This document shows positions 10,928 to 20,994 of a stretch of DNA of 64,000 nucleotides, one piece after another. This stretch comes from Achatina immaculata (lineage: Eukaryota > Mollusca > Gastropoda > Stylommatophora > Achatinidae), in the NCBI GenBank assembly GCA_009760885.1, contig CM019710.1:2086633-2150632 (forward strand), given 5' to 3'. Numbering within the stretch: position 1 is the first letter of the stretch; each line of letters begins with the position of its first letter. Below the pieces are notes generated by a model. The model had not been told where the DNA came from. It searched no databases and saw nothing but the letters and a program-made list of their open reading frames with translations. The position numbers and the translations under genes were made by a program.

Positions 10928-11790
10928 CAGAGAGAGAGAGAGACATGAGGGGGAAAAGAGAGAGACATGAGGGGGAAAAGTAAGAGAAATGAGGGGGAAA
11001 AGTAAGAGACATGAGGGAGGAAAAGTAAGAGATATGAGGGAGAAAAGTAAAAGAAATGAGGGGGAAAGAGAGAGAGAGACATGAGGGGGAAAAGTAAGAG
11101 AAATGAGGGGGAAAAGTAAGAGACATGAAGGGGGGAAAAGTAAGAGAAATGAGGGGGAAAAGTAAGAGACACGAGGGGGAAAAGTAAGAGACATGAGGGG
11201 GAAAAGTAAGAGACATGAGGGGGAAAAGTAAGAGACATGAGGGGGAAAAGAGAGAGACATGAGGGGGAAAAGTAAGAGACATGAAGGGAAAAGAGAGAGA
11301 CATGAAGGGAAAAGAGAGAGACATGAGGGGGAAAAGTAAGAGACATGAGAGGAAAAGTAAGAGATATGAGGGGGAAAAGTAAGAAACATGAGGGGGAAAA
11401 GAGAGAGACATGAGGGGGAAAAGTAAGAGACATGAGGGGGAAAGAGAGAGACATGAGGGGAAAAGAGAGAGACATGAGGGGGAAAAGAGAGATACATGAG
11501 GGGGAAAAGAGAGAGACATGAGGGGGAAAAGTAAGAAACATGAGGGGGAAAAGTAAGAGACATGAGGGGGAAAAGAGAGAGACATGAGGGGGAAAAGTAA
11601 GAGACATGGGGGGGGGGGAGTAAGAAACATGAGGGGGAAAAGTAAGAAATATGAGGGGAAAATGTAAGAGACATGAGGGGGAAAAGTAAGAAACATGAGG
11701 GGGAAAAGAGAGAGACATGAGGGGGAAAAGTAAGAAACATGATGGGGAAAAGTAAGAAACATGAGGGGGAAAAGTAAGAGACATGAGGGG
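10928..11790. repeat. 22-bp purine-rich minisatellite, about 40 copies
   Basis: The unit is close to GAGACATGAGGGGGAAAAGT plus AA, with a GAGA variant replacing GTAA. It starts about 70 bases after the stop codon of the upstream gene. Each unit has a G4-5 run on the plus strand. Long minus-strand frames across it (up to 387 codons) are repeat artefacts rich in Ser, Phe, Pro and Leu. Confidence 0.95.
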
Positions 11791-12637
11791 TATAGCAGTA
11801 TAGGCTAGGGGTTATAACCAGGATTGGTAATTAGGAAATAATGAATAGAGTAAGTACCCTTGTTTGAATGGTAGGTTGGTTGAGACCATTGAGCAGGGGT
11901 CTTGGGAAAAGCGTGCAGCATGGAGAAAACTGAGTGGGTAGGGATGGTATAAATACCACTCACAATTAGTCAAAGGGGAGAGAGCCTTACTTGTTTGTGT
12001 TGTAGGAAGAAAATTAGTAGTTTTGATGTAGATGGAATCTCGTTTAGGAAGTTTCTAGCAGTGGCAATTTGTTGGTAGTTAGTTGGAGGAATTAGATTTT
12101 CTTGATGGCTGAGGTTGTAGGTGGAATGTTGTGAGTATGATTTTATGTGTATAGGACATTGTAAGGTTTCTGCCCATATGGCGTAGAGTTCTCTCACGCC
12201 GGGCATTTGTTACTGTGAATTTCTGTTCAGCCTGATGGCTACATTCCCATCATCATGATTTCACCCCTCATTTTGGTCCATTAATAAATGTGTGTGGTCT
12301 GATGATATACTACACCAATTGGCTTTGTTGAAATTCTCATTGTTGACCAGTTTGTTTTGGTTGGAAGACTGCCAAGTTATGTTTAAGTTGTTGTATCTGT
12401 ATTATTCTGTGGAGTTGGAAGCCTGGGTATCTTGTTGTATTTTCTCAGTGTATAATATAGAAAATTAGGTGGTTTTAGAACACCAACAACAAGAAGAAAT
12501 TTATAAGATGAAAATGTACTCCACAGGAAGATTTAATCAACCTCAAAGAAAACCATTATAGTGGCTGCTATAAATGATAAATAGTCATACCATTTCAGTG
12601 GTGCTTAAATATAAAATAGTAAATTCTGTTACAGGGG
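11786..12637. mobile_element. Unidentified 842-bp insertion in the 22-bp array
   Basis: The array stops at 11,790 and resumes at 12,633; the 5-base AGGGG occurs at both edges, as a short target-site duplication would (although the array itself supplies AGGGG). Inside are a palindromic TATA-like GGTATAAATACC (11,946-11,957) and an AATAAA about 330 bases later (near 12,283). This promoter-plus-polyA arrangement would suit a solo LTR, but the termini (TATAGC...GTTAC) are not canonical TG...CA. No coding sequence recognised. Confidence 0.35.
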
Positions 12638-12850
12638 AAAAAGTAAGAAACATGAGGGGGAAAAGTAAGAGACATGAGGGGGAAAAGTAAGAAACATGAG
12701 GGGGAAAAGTAAGAAACATGAGGGGGAAAAGTAAGAGACATGAGGGGAAAAAGTAAGAAACATGAGGGGGAAAAGTAAGAGACATGAGGGGAAAAAGTAA
12801 GAAACATGAGGGGGAAAAGAGAGAGACATGAGGGGGAAAAGTAAGAGAAA
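12633..12850. repeat. Second block of the 22-bp purine-rich minisatellite
   Basis: It holds about ten copies of the same GAGACATGAGGGGGAAAAGT unit seen at 10,928-11,790. The two blocks were probably one array split by the intervening insertion. Confidence 0.9.
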
Positions 12851-12884
12851 TGTTTATGTGATGCTTTTATTGTTTTAATGTGTT

Positions 12885-13140
12885 TGCGGGGTGTCTGAGT
12901 GGTGAAGTGGTTAATGGTCTCTCATGGTGAAGGTCAGGGGTTCGAATCCAGCCGGAGTCACCCAAGTCATCCAGCTGTAGAAATGGGTATCCGGCCTCTT
13001 CTGGAATTGGGGAAGGAAAGGCGGCCAGGCGTGTTACTGACCATATCACCCTCTAGTGTGCTGACAGGTTACGGAAATATTGGCACTAACAGCATATCCC
13101 TATGTGCCTCTAAGGCAAGACAGGATTACCTTTACCTTTT
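12885..13140 (+). mobile_element. tRNA-derived SINE (family S1), copy 1
   Basis: A tRNA-like head starts at GGTGTCTGAGTGGTGAAG, with a perfect B box GGTTCGAATCC at 12,939-12,949. Then comes a conserved body (CAGCTGTAGAAATGGGTA, CCATATCACCCTCTAGTGTG) and a TTACCTTTACC tail. It is about 85% alike to the copy at 15,992. It sits inside a 28-bp array, which hides any TSD. The body resembles the conserved-domain SINEs described in molluscs, but I cannot assign a named family. Confidence 0.85.
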
Positions 13141-13396
13141 AAATGTGTATGTGCTGATTTTACTGTTCTAATGTGTATGTGCTGATTTTACTGTTCTAAT
13201 GTGTATGTGTTGACTTTACTGTTCTAATGTGTATGTGCTGATTTTACTGTTCTAATGTGTATGTGCTGATTTTACTGTTCTAATGTGTATGTGCTGATTT
13301 TACTGTTCTAATGTGTATGTGTTGATTTTACTGTTCTAATGTGTATGTGCTGATTTTACTGTTCTAATGTGTATGTGTTGATTTTACTGTTTTAAA
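13141..13396. repeat. 28-bp minisatellite, about 9 copies
   Basis: The unit is GTGTATGTGCTGATTTTACT plus GTTCTAAT; one diverged unit also lies left of the SINE (12,850-12,885), so the SINE inserted into this array. Confidence 0.9.
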
Positions 13397-13469
13397 ATGT
13401 GTATGTTGTAGAATTTCGTCAATGTAGGAGATGATTCTACTATTGAACATAAGCAGTTTACTACTTTAG

Positions 13470-14608
13470 CTACCTTGGGATAGGACAGAGTCTCCTGAGT
13501 CTCCATCTTCTTAGTACTGCTGTCTGGGGGTATGACATAGTCTGCTGAGTCTCCATCTTCTTAGTACTGCTGTCTGGGGGTATGACATAGTCTGTTGAGT
13601 CTCCATCTTCTTAGTACTGCTGTCTGGGGGTATGACATAGTCTGTTGAGTCTCCATCTTCTTAGTACTGCTGTCTGGGGGTATGACATAGTCTGTTGAGT
13701 CTCCATCTTCTTAGTACTGCTGTCTGGGGGTATGATATAGTCTGTTGAGTCTCCATCTTCTTAGTACTGCTGTCTGGGGGTATGACATAGTCTGCTGAGT
13801 CTCCATCTTCTTAGTACTGCTGTCTGGGGGTATGACATAGTCTGCTGAGTCTCCATCTTCTTAGTACTGCTGTCTGGGGGTAGACATAGTCTGCTGAGTC
13901 TCCATCTTCTTAGTACTGCTGTCTGGGGGTATGACATAGTCTGTTGAGTCCCATCTTCTTAGTACTGCTGTCTGGGGGTATGACATAGTCTGTTGAGTCT
14001 CCATCTTCTTAGTACTGCTGTCTGGGGGTATGATATAGTCTGTTGAGTCTCCATCTTCTTAGTACTGCTGTCTGGGGGTATGATATAGTCTGTTGAGTCT
14101 CCATCTTCTTAGTACTGCTGTCTGGGGGTATGATATAGTCTGTTGAGTCTCCATCTTCTTAGTACTGCTGTCTGGGGGTATGATATAGTCTGTTGAGTCT
14201 CCATCTTCTTAGTACTGCTGTCTGGGGGTAGAACAGAGTCTACTGAGTCTCCATCTTCCCAATACTGCTGTCTGGGGATAGGACAGAGTCTGTTGAGTCT
14301 TCATCTTCCCAATACTGCTGCCTGAAGATAGGGCAGAGTCTGTTGAGTCTCCATCTTCCCAATACTGCTATCTGGGGGTAGGACAGAGTCTGTTGAGTCT
14401 CCATCTTCCCAATACTGCTGCCCAAAGATAGGGCAGAATCTGTTGAGTCTCCATCTTCCTAGTGACACCACCTTGGCGTGAGACAGAGTCTGTTGAGTCT
14501 CCATCTTCCTAGTGACACCACCTTGGCGTGAGACAGAGTCTGTTGAGTCTCCATCTTCCTAGTGACACCACCTTGGCGTGAGACAGAGTCTGTTGAGTCT
14601 CCATCTTA
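13470..14608. repeat. 50-bp minisatellite, about 23 copies
   Basis: The unit starts AGTCTGTTGAGTCTCCATCT. The first 15 or so units are nearly identical, and the right end (from 14,220) switches to variant units with CCCAATACTGCTG and then CCTAGTGACACCACC. Regular spacing without unique spacers rules out a CRISPR-type array. Confidence 0.95.
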
Positions 14609-14911
14609 GATAATATGTAGAATTGTTTAGCATTAGAGCAGTGATTCTCAACATCCCAAGTCCCAGCCAGTTCTTTCTACCCTTTCATTCTAGACTGCCA
14701 CCCCCCCCCCCCCCACATCATCATCCACAAAAAATTTTGACTGTTATAAACTCTTTTATGCTAATTATCCAAGCCTTAAATTTTTCTTAGAGAACCAACC
14801 TGCTTCTCCTCTCATGAATGTTGTCTCCATGATTCACAAAAGTTATTCTAGACTGCTCTTGCAGACACATAACTGTTTATTATGAATAGTACCAAAATTC
14901 TGTTTTGTAGA
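14609..14911. other. Unassigned spacer with a C homopolymer
   Basis: About 300 bases with nothing recognisable except a run of about 17 C at 14,698-14,714. Confidence 0.6.
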
Positions 14912-15072
14912 TAGTCATTTATATATCTATGTAGTTACTTTCTGTAGTCATTTATATATGTATGTAGTTAGTTTATGTAATCATTTATATATGTATGGAG
15001 TTATTTTCTGTAGTAATTTATATATGTAAGTAGTTACTTTCTGTTGTCATTTATATTTGTATGTAGTTAATT
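14912..15072. repeat. 33-36-bp AT-rich minisatellite, about 5 copies
   Basis: Repeats of TAGTCATTTATATATGTATG followed by TAGTTA...TTCTG, imperfect. Confidence 0.8.
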
Positions 15073-15299
15073 TCTGAATTGAGTTCATGGATAAGAGTGA
15101 AATGTGAATGTTATACTAATTTTATTTTATGTCTCTCAGCTTTCCAGTGTTAGTTATGATTGATTATATGAGCAGAATATTTGTAGAATGTCTGGAACAG
15201 AGTGAAAGTTGTATGATAAAGACCAGAATGTCTGACTGGCCTGCATGCCTAATTCTTAACCCTTTGGAAATAAAGATCGATCAATCAATCAATCAATAA
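15073..15299. other. Unassigned; AATAAA followed by (ATCA)n
   Basis: At 15,266-15,298 the sequence GGAAATAAAGATCGATC runs into (AATC)n. An AATAAA joined to a short simple repeat is typical of the 3' end of a retroposon, but I cannot identify its body. Confidence 0.4.
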
Positions 15300-15545
15300 C
15301 TCTCTTCGGTGTCATCCCATTACTCGTTGTTTCAGTGTGTCCATTAGTTCTCATCCCATTACTTGTTTCAGTGTGTCCATTAGTTCTCTTCCCATTACTC
15401 ATTGTTTCATTGTGTCCATTAGTTCTCTCCCCATTACTCATTGTTTCAGTGTGTCCATTACTTCTCTTCCCATTTCTTGTTGTTTCAGTGTGTCCATTAC
15501 TCCTCTTCCCATTACTCTTTGTTTCAGTTACGTTCATTAGTTCTC
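15300..15545. repeat. 37-bp minisatellite, about 6 copies
   Basis: The unit contains TTTCAGTGTGTCCATTAGTT followed by CTCTTCCCATTACTC. Open in several frames by chance. Confidence 0.85.
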
Positions 15546-15699
15546 GTCTCATTTCAATGAGAAAAACATTTCCCAGAACTCACCAACTATATCAACACTG
15601 GATCAGAATATGAACTCAAAAGAGGAGCTCATCCTAGACGAGTGTCCTTAAATTCAGTAACAATTTCAGAATTCTCTCCCTTGAGTATGCTTTTGGGTG

Positions 15700-15868
15700 G
15701 GTGTGTCAGTGTGTGTGTGTGGGTGTGTATGTGTGTTGTGTGTGTTACCATGGCAGCATAAGATGGCGTCTCGCTGAGCACAGTAATCGAGCCAAACGAA
15801 AGAAATATTTACCGAACGAACCGACAGAAAAAAGAGGGCAGTAAAAGGACTGAGAGCCCCGACCAACA
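15700..15868 (+). promoter_or_regulatory. MYCBPAP: Candidate 5' UTR/promoter region of MYCBPAP with two short uORFs
   Basis: Downstream of a (GT)n tract, two minimal upstream ORFs occur: ATGGCAGCATAA (15,750-15,761) and ATGGCGTCTCGCTGA (15,763-15,777). AAGATGGCG at 15,761 resembles a YY1-type initiator element. The position is inferred only from the adjacent candidate first coding exon; no transcript data. Confidence 0.3.
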
Positions 15869-15926
15869 ATGAGCAACAGCAGAGGGAATGTGAAATCAAA
15901 AGGCAAGGATAGTCCTCCGAAGTCTG
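15869..15926 (+). CDS. MYCBPAP: MYCBPAP candidate first coding exon
   Basis: It encodes MSNSRGNVKSKGKDSPPKS plus one base of a split codon. Reasons for the call: an ATG in a plausible context (ACAATGAGC), a Lys/Ser-rich start like other MYCBPAP N-termini, and a donor GTTCGT at 15,927. The split codon joins in frame to the acceptor at 30,935 (G|AT gives Asp). The exon is short and unconserved, so a different first exon is possible. Confidence 0.45.
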
Positions 15927-15978
15927 GTTCGTATTTCTGTTTACCTTTAGGACAAGTGTGCTTGCTGTAAACCAGGTT

Positions 15979-16263
15979 CTATGTATGGTACGGTGTCTGA
16001 GTGGCGAAATGGTTAGTGCACTGGTCTCTCATGGCGAAGGTCGGGGGTTCGAATCCGGCCGGCGGCACCCCAGTCACCCAGCTGTAGAAATGGGTACCCG
16101 ACTTCTTCTGGAGTTGGGGAAGTAAAAGGCGACCAGGCGTGATACTGACCATATCACCCTCTAGTGTGCTGACAGGTCAAAGAAAATATGGGCACTAACA
16201 CCATATCCCTATGTGCCTCTAAGGCATGACAGAGTTACCTTTACTTTTTACTATGTATGGTAC
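15979..16263 (+). mobile_element. tRNA-derived SINE (family S1), copy 2, 13-bp TSD
   Basis: A 259-bp element (15,992-16,250) is flanked by CTATGTATGGTAC at 15,979-15,991 and 16,251-16,263. It has a tRNA-like head (GTGTCTGAGTGGCGAAATGG), a B box GGTTCGAATCC at 16,046-16,056, a conserved body and a TTACCTTTAC tail. It lies 53 bp after the candidate first exon of MYCBPAP, in the same orientation as copy 1. Confidence 0.9.
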
Positions 16264-17040
16264 AGTATTACAGAAAGTAAATTACGAAAAGAGAAAGAGG
16301 AAATAAGGATCAGCATATTGGGTTAGCCATGTTCTTAATTTAACTATCTCTACCAGCATAGCTAACAGTAATGCTTGCCCTCTCCTAGTTCCCTTCCTAT
16401 TTCTCTCTTTTATTTGTAAAACTGCACCAAACAACTCTTTTTAAATTTAAAATCTGCTTGTCAAGTCTGTTTCAGAAATTCCATTATCTGTTATCATTTA
16501 GAAATAGTCGCAACTGGTGGCTGTAGAACTTCAGGTAAGGAACCCTTCATAATTTATTCTTTAGAATTTTGACATGTTATAAAAAGTAAGTCAGCTATTG
16601 ATATTCTCTCCATGTTGCTTATCTTTTCATATTGTCACTACAAACACTGTGAGAAAGTGAGGCTGTTGTAGAACTCTGATTATTTTGTTTGTTTTTTTAA
16701 AAACTTTCTTGATGTTGCGTGAATTTTATGTGATGTATCAGTGATGTTTATTAACCAACATAAAAGTTTTTGCATATATCCAATACATTCCATGTTTTTG
16801 TTTGTTTTCCTGAAAATCTGTCAACTGTAAAAATGTTTGTAGCTGGTCAAACATTAATACTTGACATCTGTGAACAGCCTGCAAGCTAAGATCAAAGTTA
16901 CCTTCTTTTCTTTCAATAAAAAGAACAATACAGGTTCTCTATTTATAAAATTTTCTCTTCAGAAATTTCTGATCCTGTCTCATAGCCACTGTAATTCTTC
17001 TGCTGCTCATAATTGTGTTATTAAAGTGCTTTGACATGAA
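16264..17040. other. Intron sequence, nothing recognised
   Basis: AT-rich, no open frame of note, no array and no transposon ends seen. Confidence 0.6.
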
Positions 17041-17919
17041 AGCCATCAAACAAATGTCTCTGTCTTGTGAGTTGTTACCTTACCATGGTGAGAGAGGCTG
17101 TGTGTCTCCATGACACAAAGAGCTATACTGGCAGGAGCAGCAGCTTCTGGTAGAGTCACCAAGCCAGAACGTCTGAGGGTAGGGGCCAGACAAAGCACAA
17201 CTCAAACCTTGCTGCCATACAGGATGGTTGGAGACAGCCAAAGTCTAGAGAAGCAAACCCAAGAGAAATGCTTGCTCAAGACGTATGTATTGGGTCCAGG
17301 CTGTAAAGTGATGGGGATAAGTGAAGAACTACAGTATGGCCAAATTACACTCACATGACATTACAACCAGTCTCAACCAGATGTGATGTTCTACCTGTGG
17401 AGTCCTGTAGGGGAGAATACTGAGCCCAAAACCTCAAAGGGGTATAGCCAGATTGATGCATGTGACCCTATTTCATGCCGTGTGACCTGGGCATGAAGAT
17501 CAGGGGAAGTAATACTGATCAAGGACAAAACAAAGAGTGAAATTTAGAAATAAAAAGATCGAACTCACCAAAAAACTCATGGAAGAGGACATAGATCTTG
17601 CATGTAGACAGGAGACACACTTGAAGCCAGACAATAAGAGGATACCAGACCTTCAGACAAGACAGAGAACACAATGGAGGCATTATGACGCTGATTCAAA
17701 TTCATATCATGACGAAATAAATAGAACAAGGAGGAGAAAAAGCCGAAATGATAGGACTAGACATAATAATACAAGGAAGATAACTAAGAGTCTACAATAT
17801 ATACTGTCCCCAAGAAAAGCCCATGATGCTCGCAGAAATAGAAACTACACAGTCTCAGTGCCCAATCATAGATGACTTCAACAGTTGCTCAGAACAATGG
17901 GGATATAAGGAAACAGACA

Positions 17920-18105
17920 GCAGAGGAGAAGAAGTAGATGACTGAGAAATAGACAACCCACTACTAATCAATCAAGCAGAAGAGAGGAAATAGAGGAATA
18001 GGAAATAAATAACAATTTACTACTAATCAATCAAACAGAGGAGAAGAAGTAGAGGAATAGGAAATAGATAACAACCTACTACTAATCGATCAAGCAGATG
18101 ATGGG
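17920..18105. repeat. 56-59-bp triplication inside the LINE endonuclease region
   Basis: Three copies of a segment starting CAGAGGAGAAGAAGTAGA (17,921, 17,977, 18,036) encode the LINE motif RGEEVED-x-EIDNQLLLINQA in one frame. The duplication is therefore younger than the LINE insertion. Confidence 0.75.
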
Positions 18106-18299
18106 CCAACCTTTTACTAAAGGAGATAGAGATCTACCACAACCCCAGACCTAGCATTTGCAACAGAAGATGTAGCACACAAAACTGAACTAGAGATACT
18201 CAGACAACTATGACCACAAACCAATAAAACTAAAGGTGAATCTTAACAATGAACACCAACACAAAAACTACTACCAAGGTGGGTTTACAAAGCAGTCAG

Positions 18300-18868
18300 C
18301 TGGGAAAGTTTCAGCAAGCTTACAGATCTATACTGGGAAAGTTTCAGCAAGCTTACAGATCTATACTGGGAAAGTTTCAGCAAGCTTACAGATCTATACT
18401 GGGAAAGTTTCAGCAAGCTTACAGATCTATACTGGGAAAGTTTCAGCAAACTTACAGATCTATACTGGGAAAGTTTCAGCAAACTTACAGATCTATACTG
18501 GGAAAGTTTCAGCAAACTTACAGATCTATACTGGGAAAGTTTCAGCAAGCTTACAGATCTATACTGGGAAAGTTTCAGCAAGCTTACAGATCTATACTGG
18601 GAAAGTTTCAGCAAGCTTACAGATCTATACTGGGAAAGTTTCAGCAAGCTTACAGATCTATACTGGGAAAGTTTCAGCAAGCTTACATATCTATACTGGG
18701 AAAGTTTCAGCAAGCTTACAGATCTATACTGGGAAAGTTTCAGCAAGCTTACAGATCTATACTGGGAAAGTTTCAGCAAGCTTACAGATCTATACTGGGA
18801 AAGTTTCAGCAGGCTTACAGATCTATACTGGGAAAGTTTCAGCAAGCTTACAGATCTATACTGGGAAA
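18300..18868. repeat. 33-bp minisatellite, about 17 copies, derived from LINE ORF2
   Basis: The unit is TGGGAAAGTTTCAGCAAGCT plus TACAGATCTATAC (33 bases, 11 codons). Copies are almost identical. Flanking sequence on both sides continues the same Nimb-type LINE, where WE-F----DLYTGK follows PRWNYKKAN. Three frames are open across the array (up to 221 codons); I regard these as artefacts. Confidence 0.9.
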
Positions 18869-18909
18869 ATATAAATATTGCAAACATATGAACAGAATGG
18901 CCAAACAGC

Positions 18910-18940
18910 TCTAAAACAAACAAACAAACAAACAAACAGT
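18910..18940. repeat. (AAAC)n microsatellite
   Basis: Seven consecutive AAAC units. Confidence 0.9.
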
Positions 18941-19520
18941 AATTGTATCAAACATGAGACACTAACACAAACTGTAACTTTATCAAACATGAGACACCAA
19001 CACAAACTGTAACTTTATCAAACATGAGACACCAACACAAACTGTAACTTTATCAAACATAAGACACTAACACAAACTGTGACTTTATCAAACATAAGAC
19101 ACTAACACAGACTTTAACTATATCAAACATGAGACACTAACACAAACAGATTTTAACTATATCAAACATGAGACACTAACACAAATAGACTTTAACTATA
19201 TCAAACATGAGACACTAACACAAACAGATTTTAACTATATCAAACATGAGACACTAACACAAACAGATTTTAACTATATCAAACATGAGACACTAACACA
19301 AATAGACTTTAACTATATCAGACATGGGACACTAGCATGAACAGACTTTAACTCTATCAAACATGAGACACTAACACAAACTTTAACTATATCAAACATG
19401 AGACACTAACATAAACTGTAAGTAAATCAAACATGAGACACTAACACTAAGTCAGACATGAGACACTAAAACAAACTGTAACTATATCAGACATGAGACA
19501 CTAACACAGACAGACTTTAA
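18941..19520. repeat. 35-39-bp minisatellite, left part
   Basis: Units built on TATCAAACATGAGACACTAA followed by CACAAAC and TTTAACTA. The array continues at 20,095 after a LINE insertion. Confidence 0.9.
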
Positions 19521-20094
19521 ATCAATCAAGTGCCGTGCCACGTGGCGTAGGCGATCATTTCTCTCCACAATTCCCTGTCTTTAGACTTGATTATGAGATC
19601 TACTGGTGACTTTCTTCCTAGCCACACTGACAGCCCATCCAGTAACTTCTCTCTCTGCCTTCCTCTGTCTCTTCTTCCCTCAATTTTTCCAATTGCCACA
19701 ATGCATTCCAATTTTCCTCTTCTCAGAAAATATCCTACAAATCTCGCTTGTCTGCCTCTGATCTTTGCTATAATTTGCCTTTTAACTCCAGCCTCCCTTA
19801 AGACTTCTTTGTTGGTTTTCTTAACTGTCTATGGTACCTTCAACATCCTTCTCATGAACCATATTTCCATGGCTTCCATTTCTCATTCTGCTCTCTTATT
19901 TATGGACTATGCGTCACATCCATAAAACGAAATTGGCTCAATGTAACATTTAAGTACGCAGAATCTTGTTTCCATTTATATGGATCTGTTGCACAAGATG
20001 TTTCTCATTTTCTTTGGAATGCTGACTTGGCCTGAGCATGTCTGCTTTTTATTTTGTTGTGACATTTCCCATCAGCTGTTATAATTGTTCCTAT
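19521..20094 (-). mobile_element. 5'-truncated LINE (family C), minus strand, 13-bp TSD
   Basis: The minus strand encodes a LINE ORF2 C-terminus, with GKIEGRRDRGRQREKLLDGL, then SVWLGRKSPVDLI and a terminal WREMIAYATWHGT. AGACAGACTTTAA flanks it at 19,508-19,520 and 20,095-20,107, although the host array could in principle supply the same 13 bases. The tail is a short (TTGA)n. Confidence 0.8.
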
Positions 20095-20432
20095 AGACAG
20101 ACTTTAACTGTATCAAACATGAGACATAAATGTAAAGAGGCTGTAACTATATCAAACATGAGACATGAATGTAAGGAGGCTGTAACTGTATTAGATATGA
20201 GACATGAGTGTAAAGAGGCTGTAACTTTATCATACATGAGACATGAATGTAAGGAGGCTGTAACTATATCAAACATGAGACATGAATGTAAGGAGGCTGT
20301 AACTTTATCATACATGAGACATGAATGTAAGGAGGCTGTAACTGTATTAGATATGAGACATGAGTGTAAGGAGGCTGTAACTGTATTAGACATGAGACAT
20401 GAATGTAAGGAGGCTGTAACTTTATCAGACAT
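20095..20432. repeat. 39-bp minisatellite, right part
   Basis: Units of 39 bases containing GAGACATGAATGTAAGGAGG and CTGTAACT, related to the array left of the LINE. Period 39 is a multiple of three, so several frames stay open without being genes. Confidence 0.9.
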
Positions 20433-20595
20433 ATGAGAATCTGCACACAACAGCTGACATCAGTCCACCTCAAAACTACTTTCAGTGCCAAAAAGTTGAT
20501 TATGATACAAATAATATGATACTCCAACTGTTGTTATCACTATCAATCACTATAACTATAATTAATTAATCTAATATCATAAGTAGTAATTTTAA

Positions 20596-20748
20596 AGTGA
20601 CCCGAGTCACAAGTCGAGTCCTTAAAGCGACCTGAGTCACAAGTCGAGTCCTTAAAGCGACCCGAGTCACAAGTCGAGTCCTTAATTAAAGCGACCCGAG
20701 TCACAAATCTAGTCCTTAAAGCTACCGGAGTCGCATATCTACACAACT
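20596..20748. repeat. 30-bp minisatellite, 5 copies
   Basis: The unit is GACCCGAGTCACAAGTCGAG plus TCCTTAAAGC. Confidence 0.9.
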
Positions 20749-20962
20749 ACAGATGGTAGTACTTGAATCAGTGTCCTATTGGAATCATATAGGACTTGAA
20801 TCAGTATCCTAGAAGAGTCATGGTATGACTTGAATCAACGTCCTAGTAGAGTCATGGTAGGACTTGAATCAGTCTCCTAGTAGAGTCATGGTAGGACTTG
20901 AATCAATGTCCTAGCAGAGTCATGGTAGGACTTGAATCATCGTCCTAGTGGAGACGCTTTAA
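20749..20962. repeat. 34-bp minisatellite, about 6 copies
   Basis: The unit contains GTAGGACTTGAATCA followed by GTCCTAGTAGAGTCATG. Confidence 0.85.
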
Positions 20963-20994
20963 CCTGTGAACTATCGAGCTCCCTGTACCCGGTG

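Larger units (their letters stand above)
17050..18916 (+). mobile_element. Degenerate Nimb/I-type LINE fragment containing two internal arrays
   Basis: From 17,537 the plus strand encodes KKIELTKKLMEEDIDLACRQ then ETHLKP, the endonuclease start seen in the intact copy (IQETHL at 39,264), followed by pieces reading as GDFN-like, GYKETDSRGEEV and DLAFATED, with many frame breaks. At 18,250 the sequence matches the endonuclease-RT linker (PRWNYKKANW in the intact copy) before entering the 33-bp array, and it resumes after the array at 18,868. The part at 17,050-17,500 resembles a LINE leader and is less certain. Confidence 0.7.

Noticed and set aside
10599..11784. Minus-strand open frames up to 387 codons
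   Set aside because: They are translations of the 22-bp purine array (endless Ser-Phe-Pro-Leu) and of the antisense of the trypsin-fold exon; low complexity, no domain.
12885..12960. tRNA gene
   Set aside because: The head has A and B boxes but is fused to a SINE body and does not fold into a standard cloverleaf; multiple copies exist.
13470..14608. Regular 50-bp repeats resembling a CRISPR array
   Set aside because: Head-to-tail tandem units with no unique spacers, in a eukaryotic genome.
18236..18935. Overlapping frames of 212-221 codons on both strands
   Set aside because: Artefacts of a 33-bp array whose period is a multiple of three; three frames are open at once.
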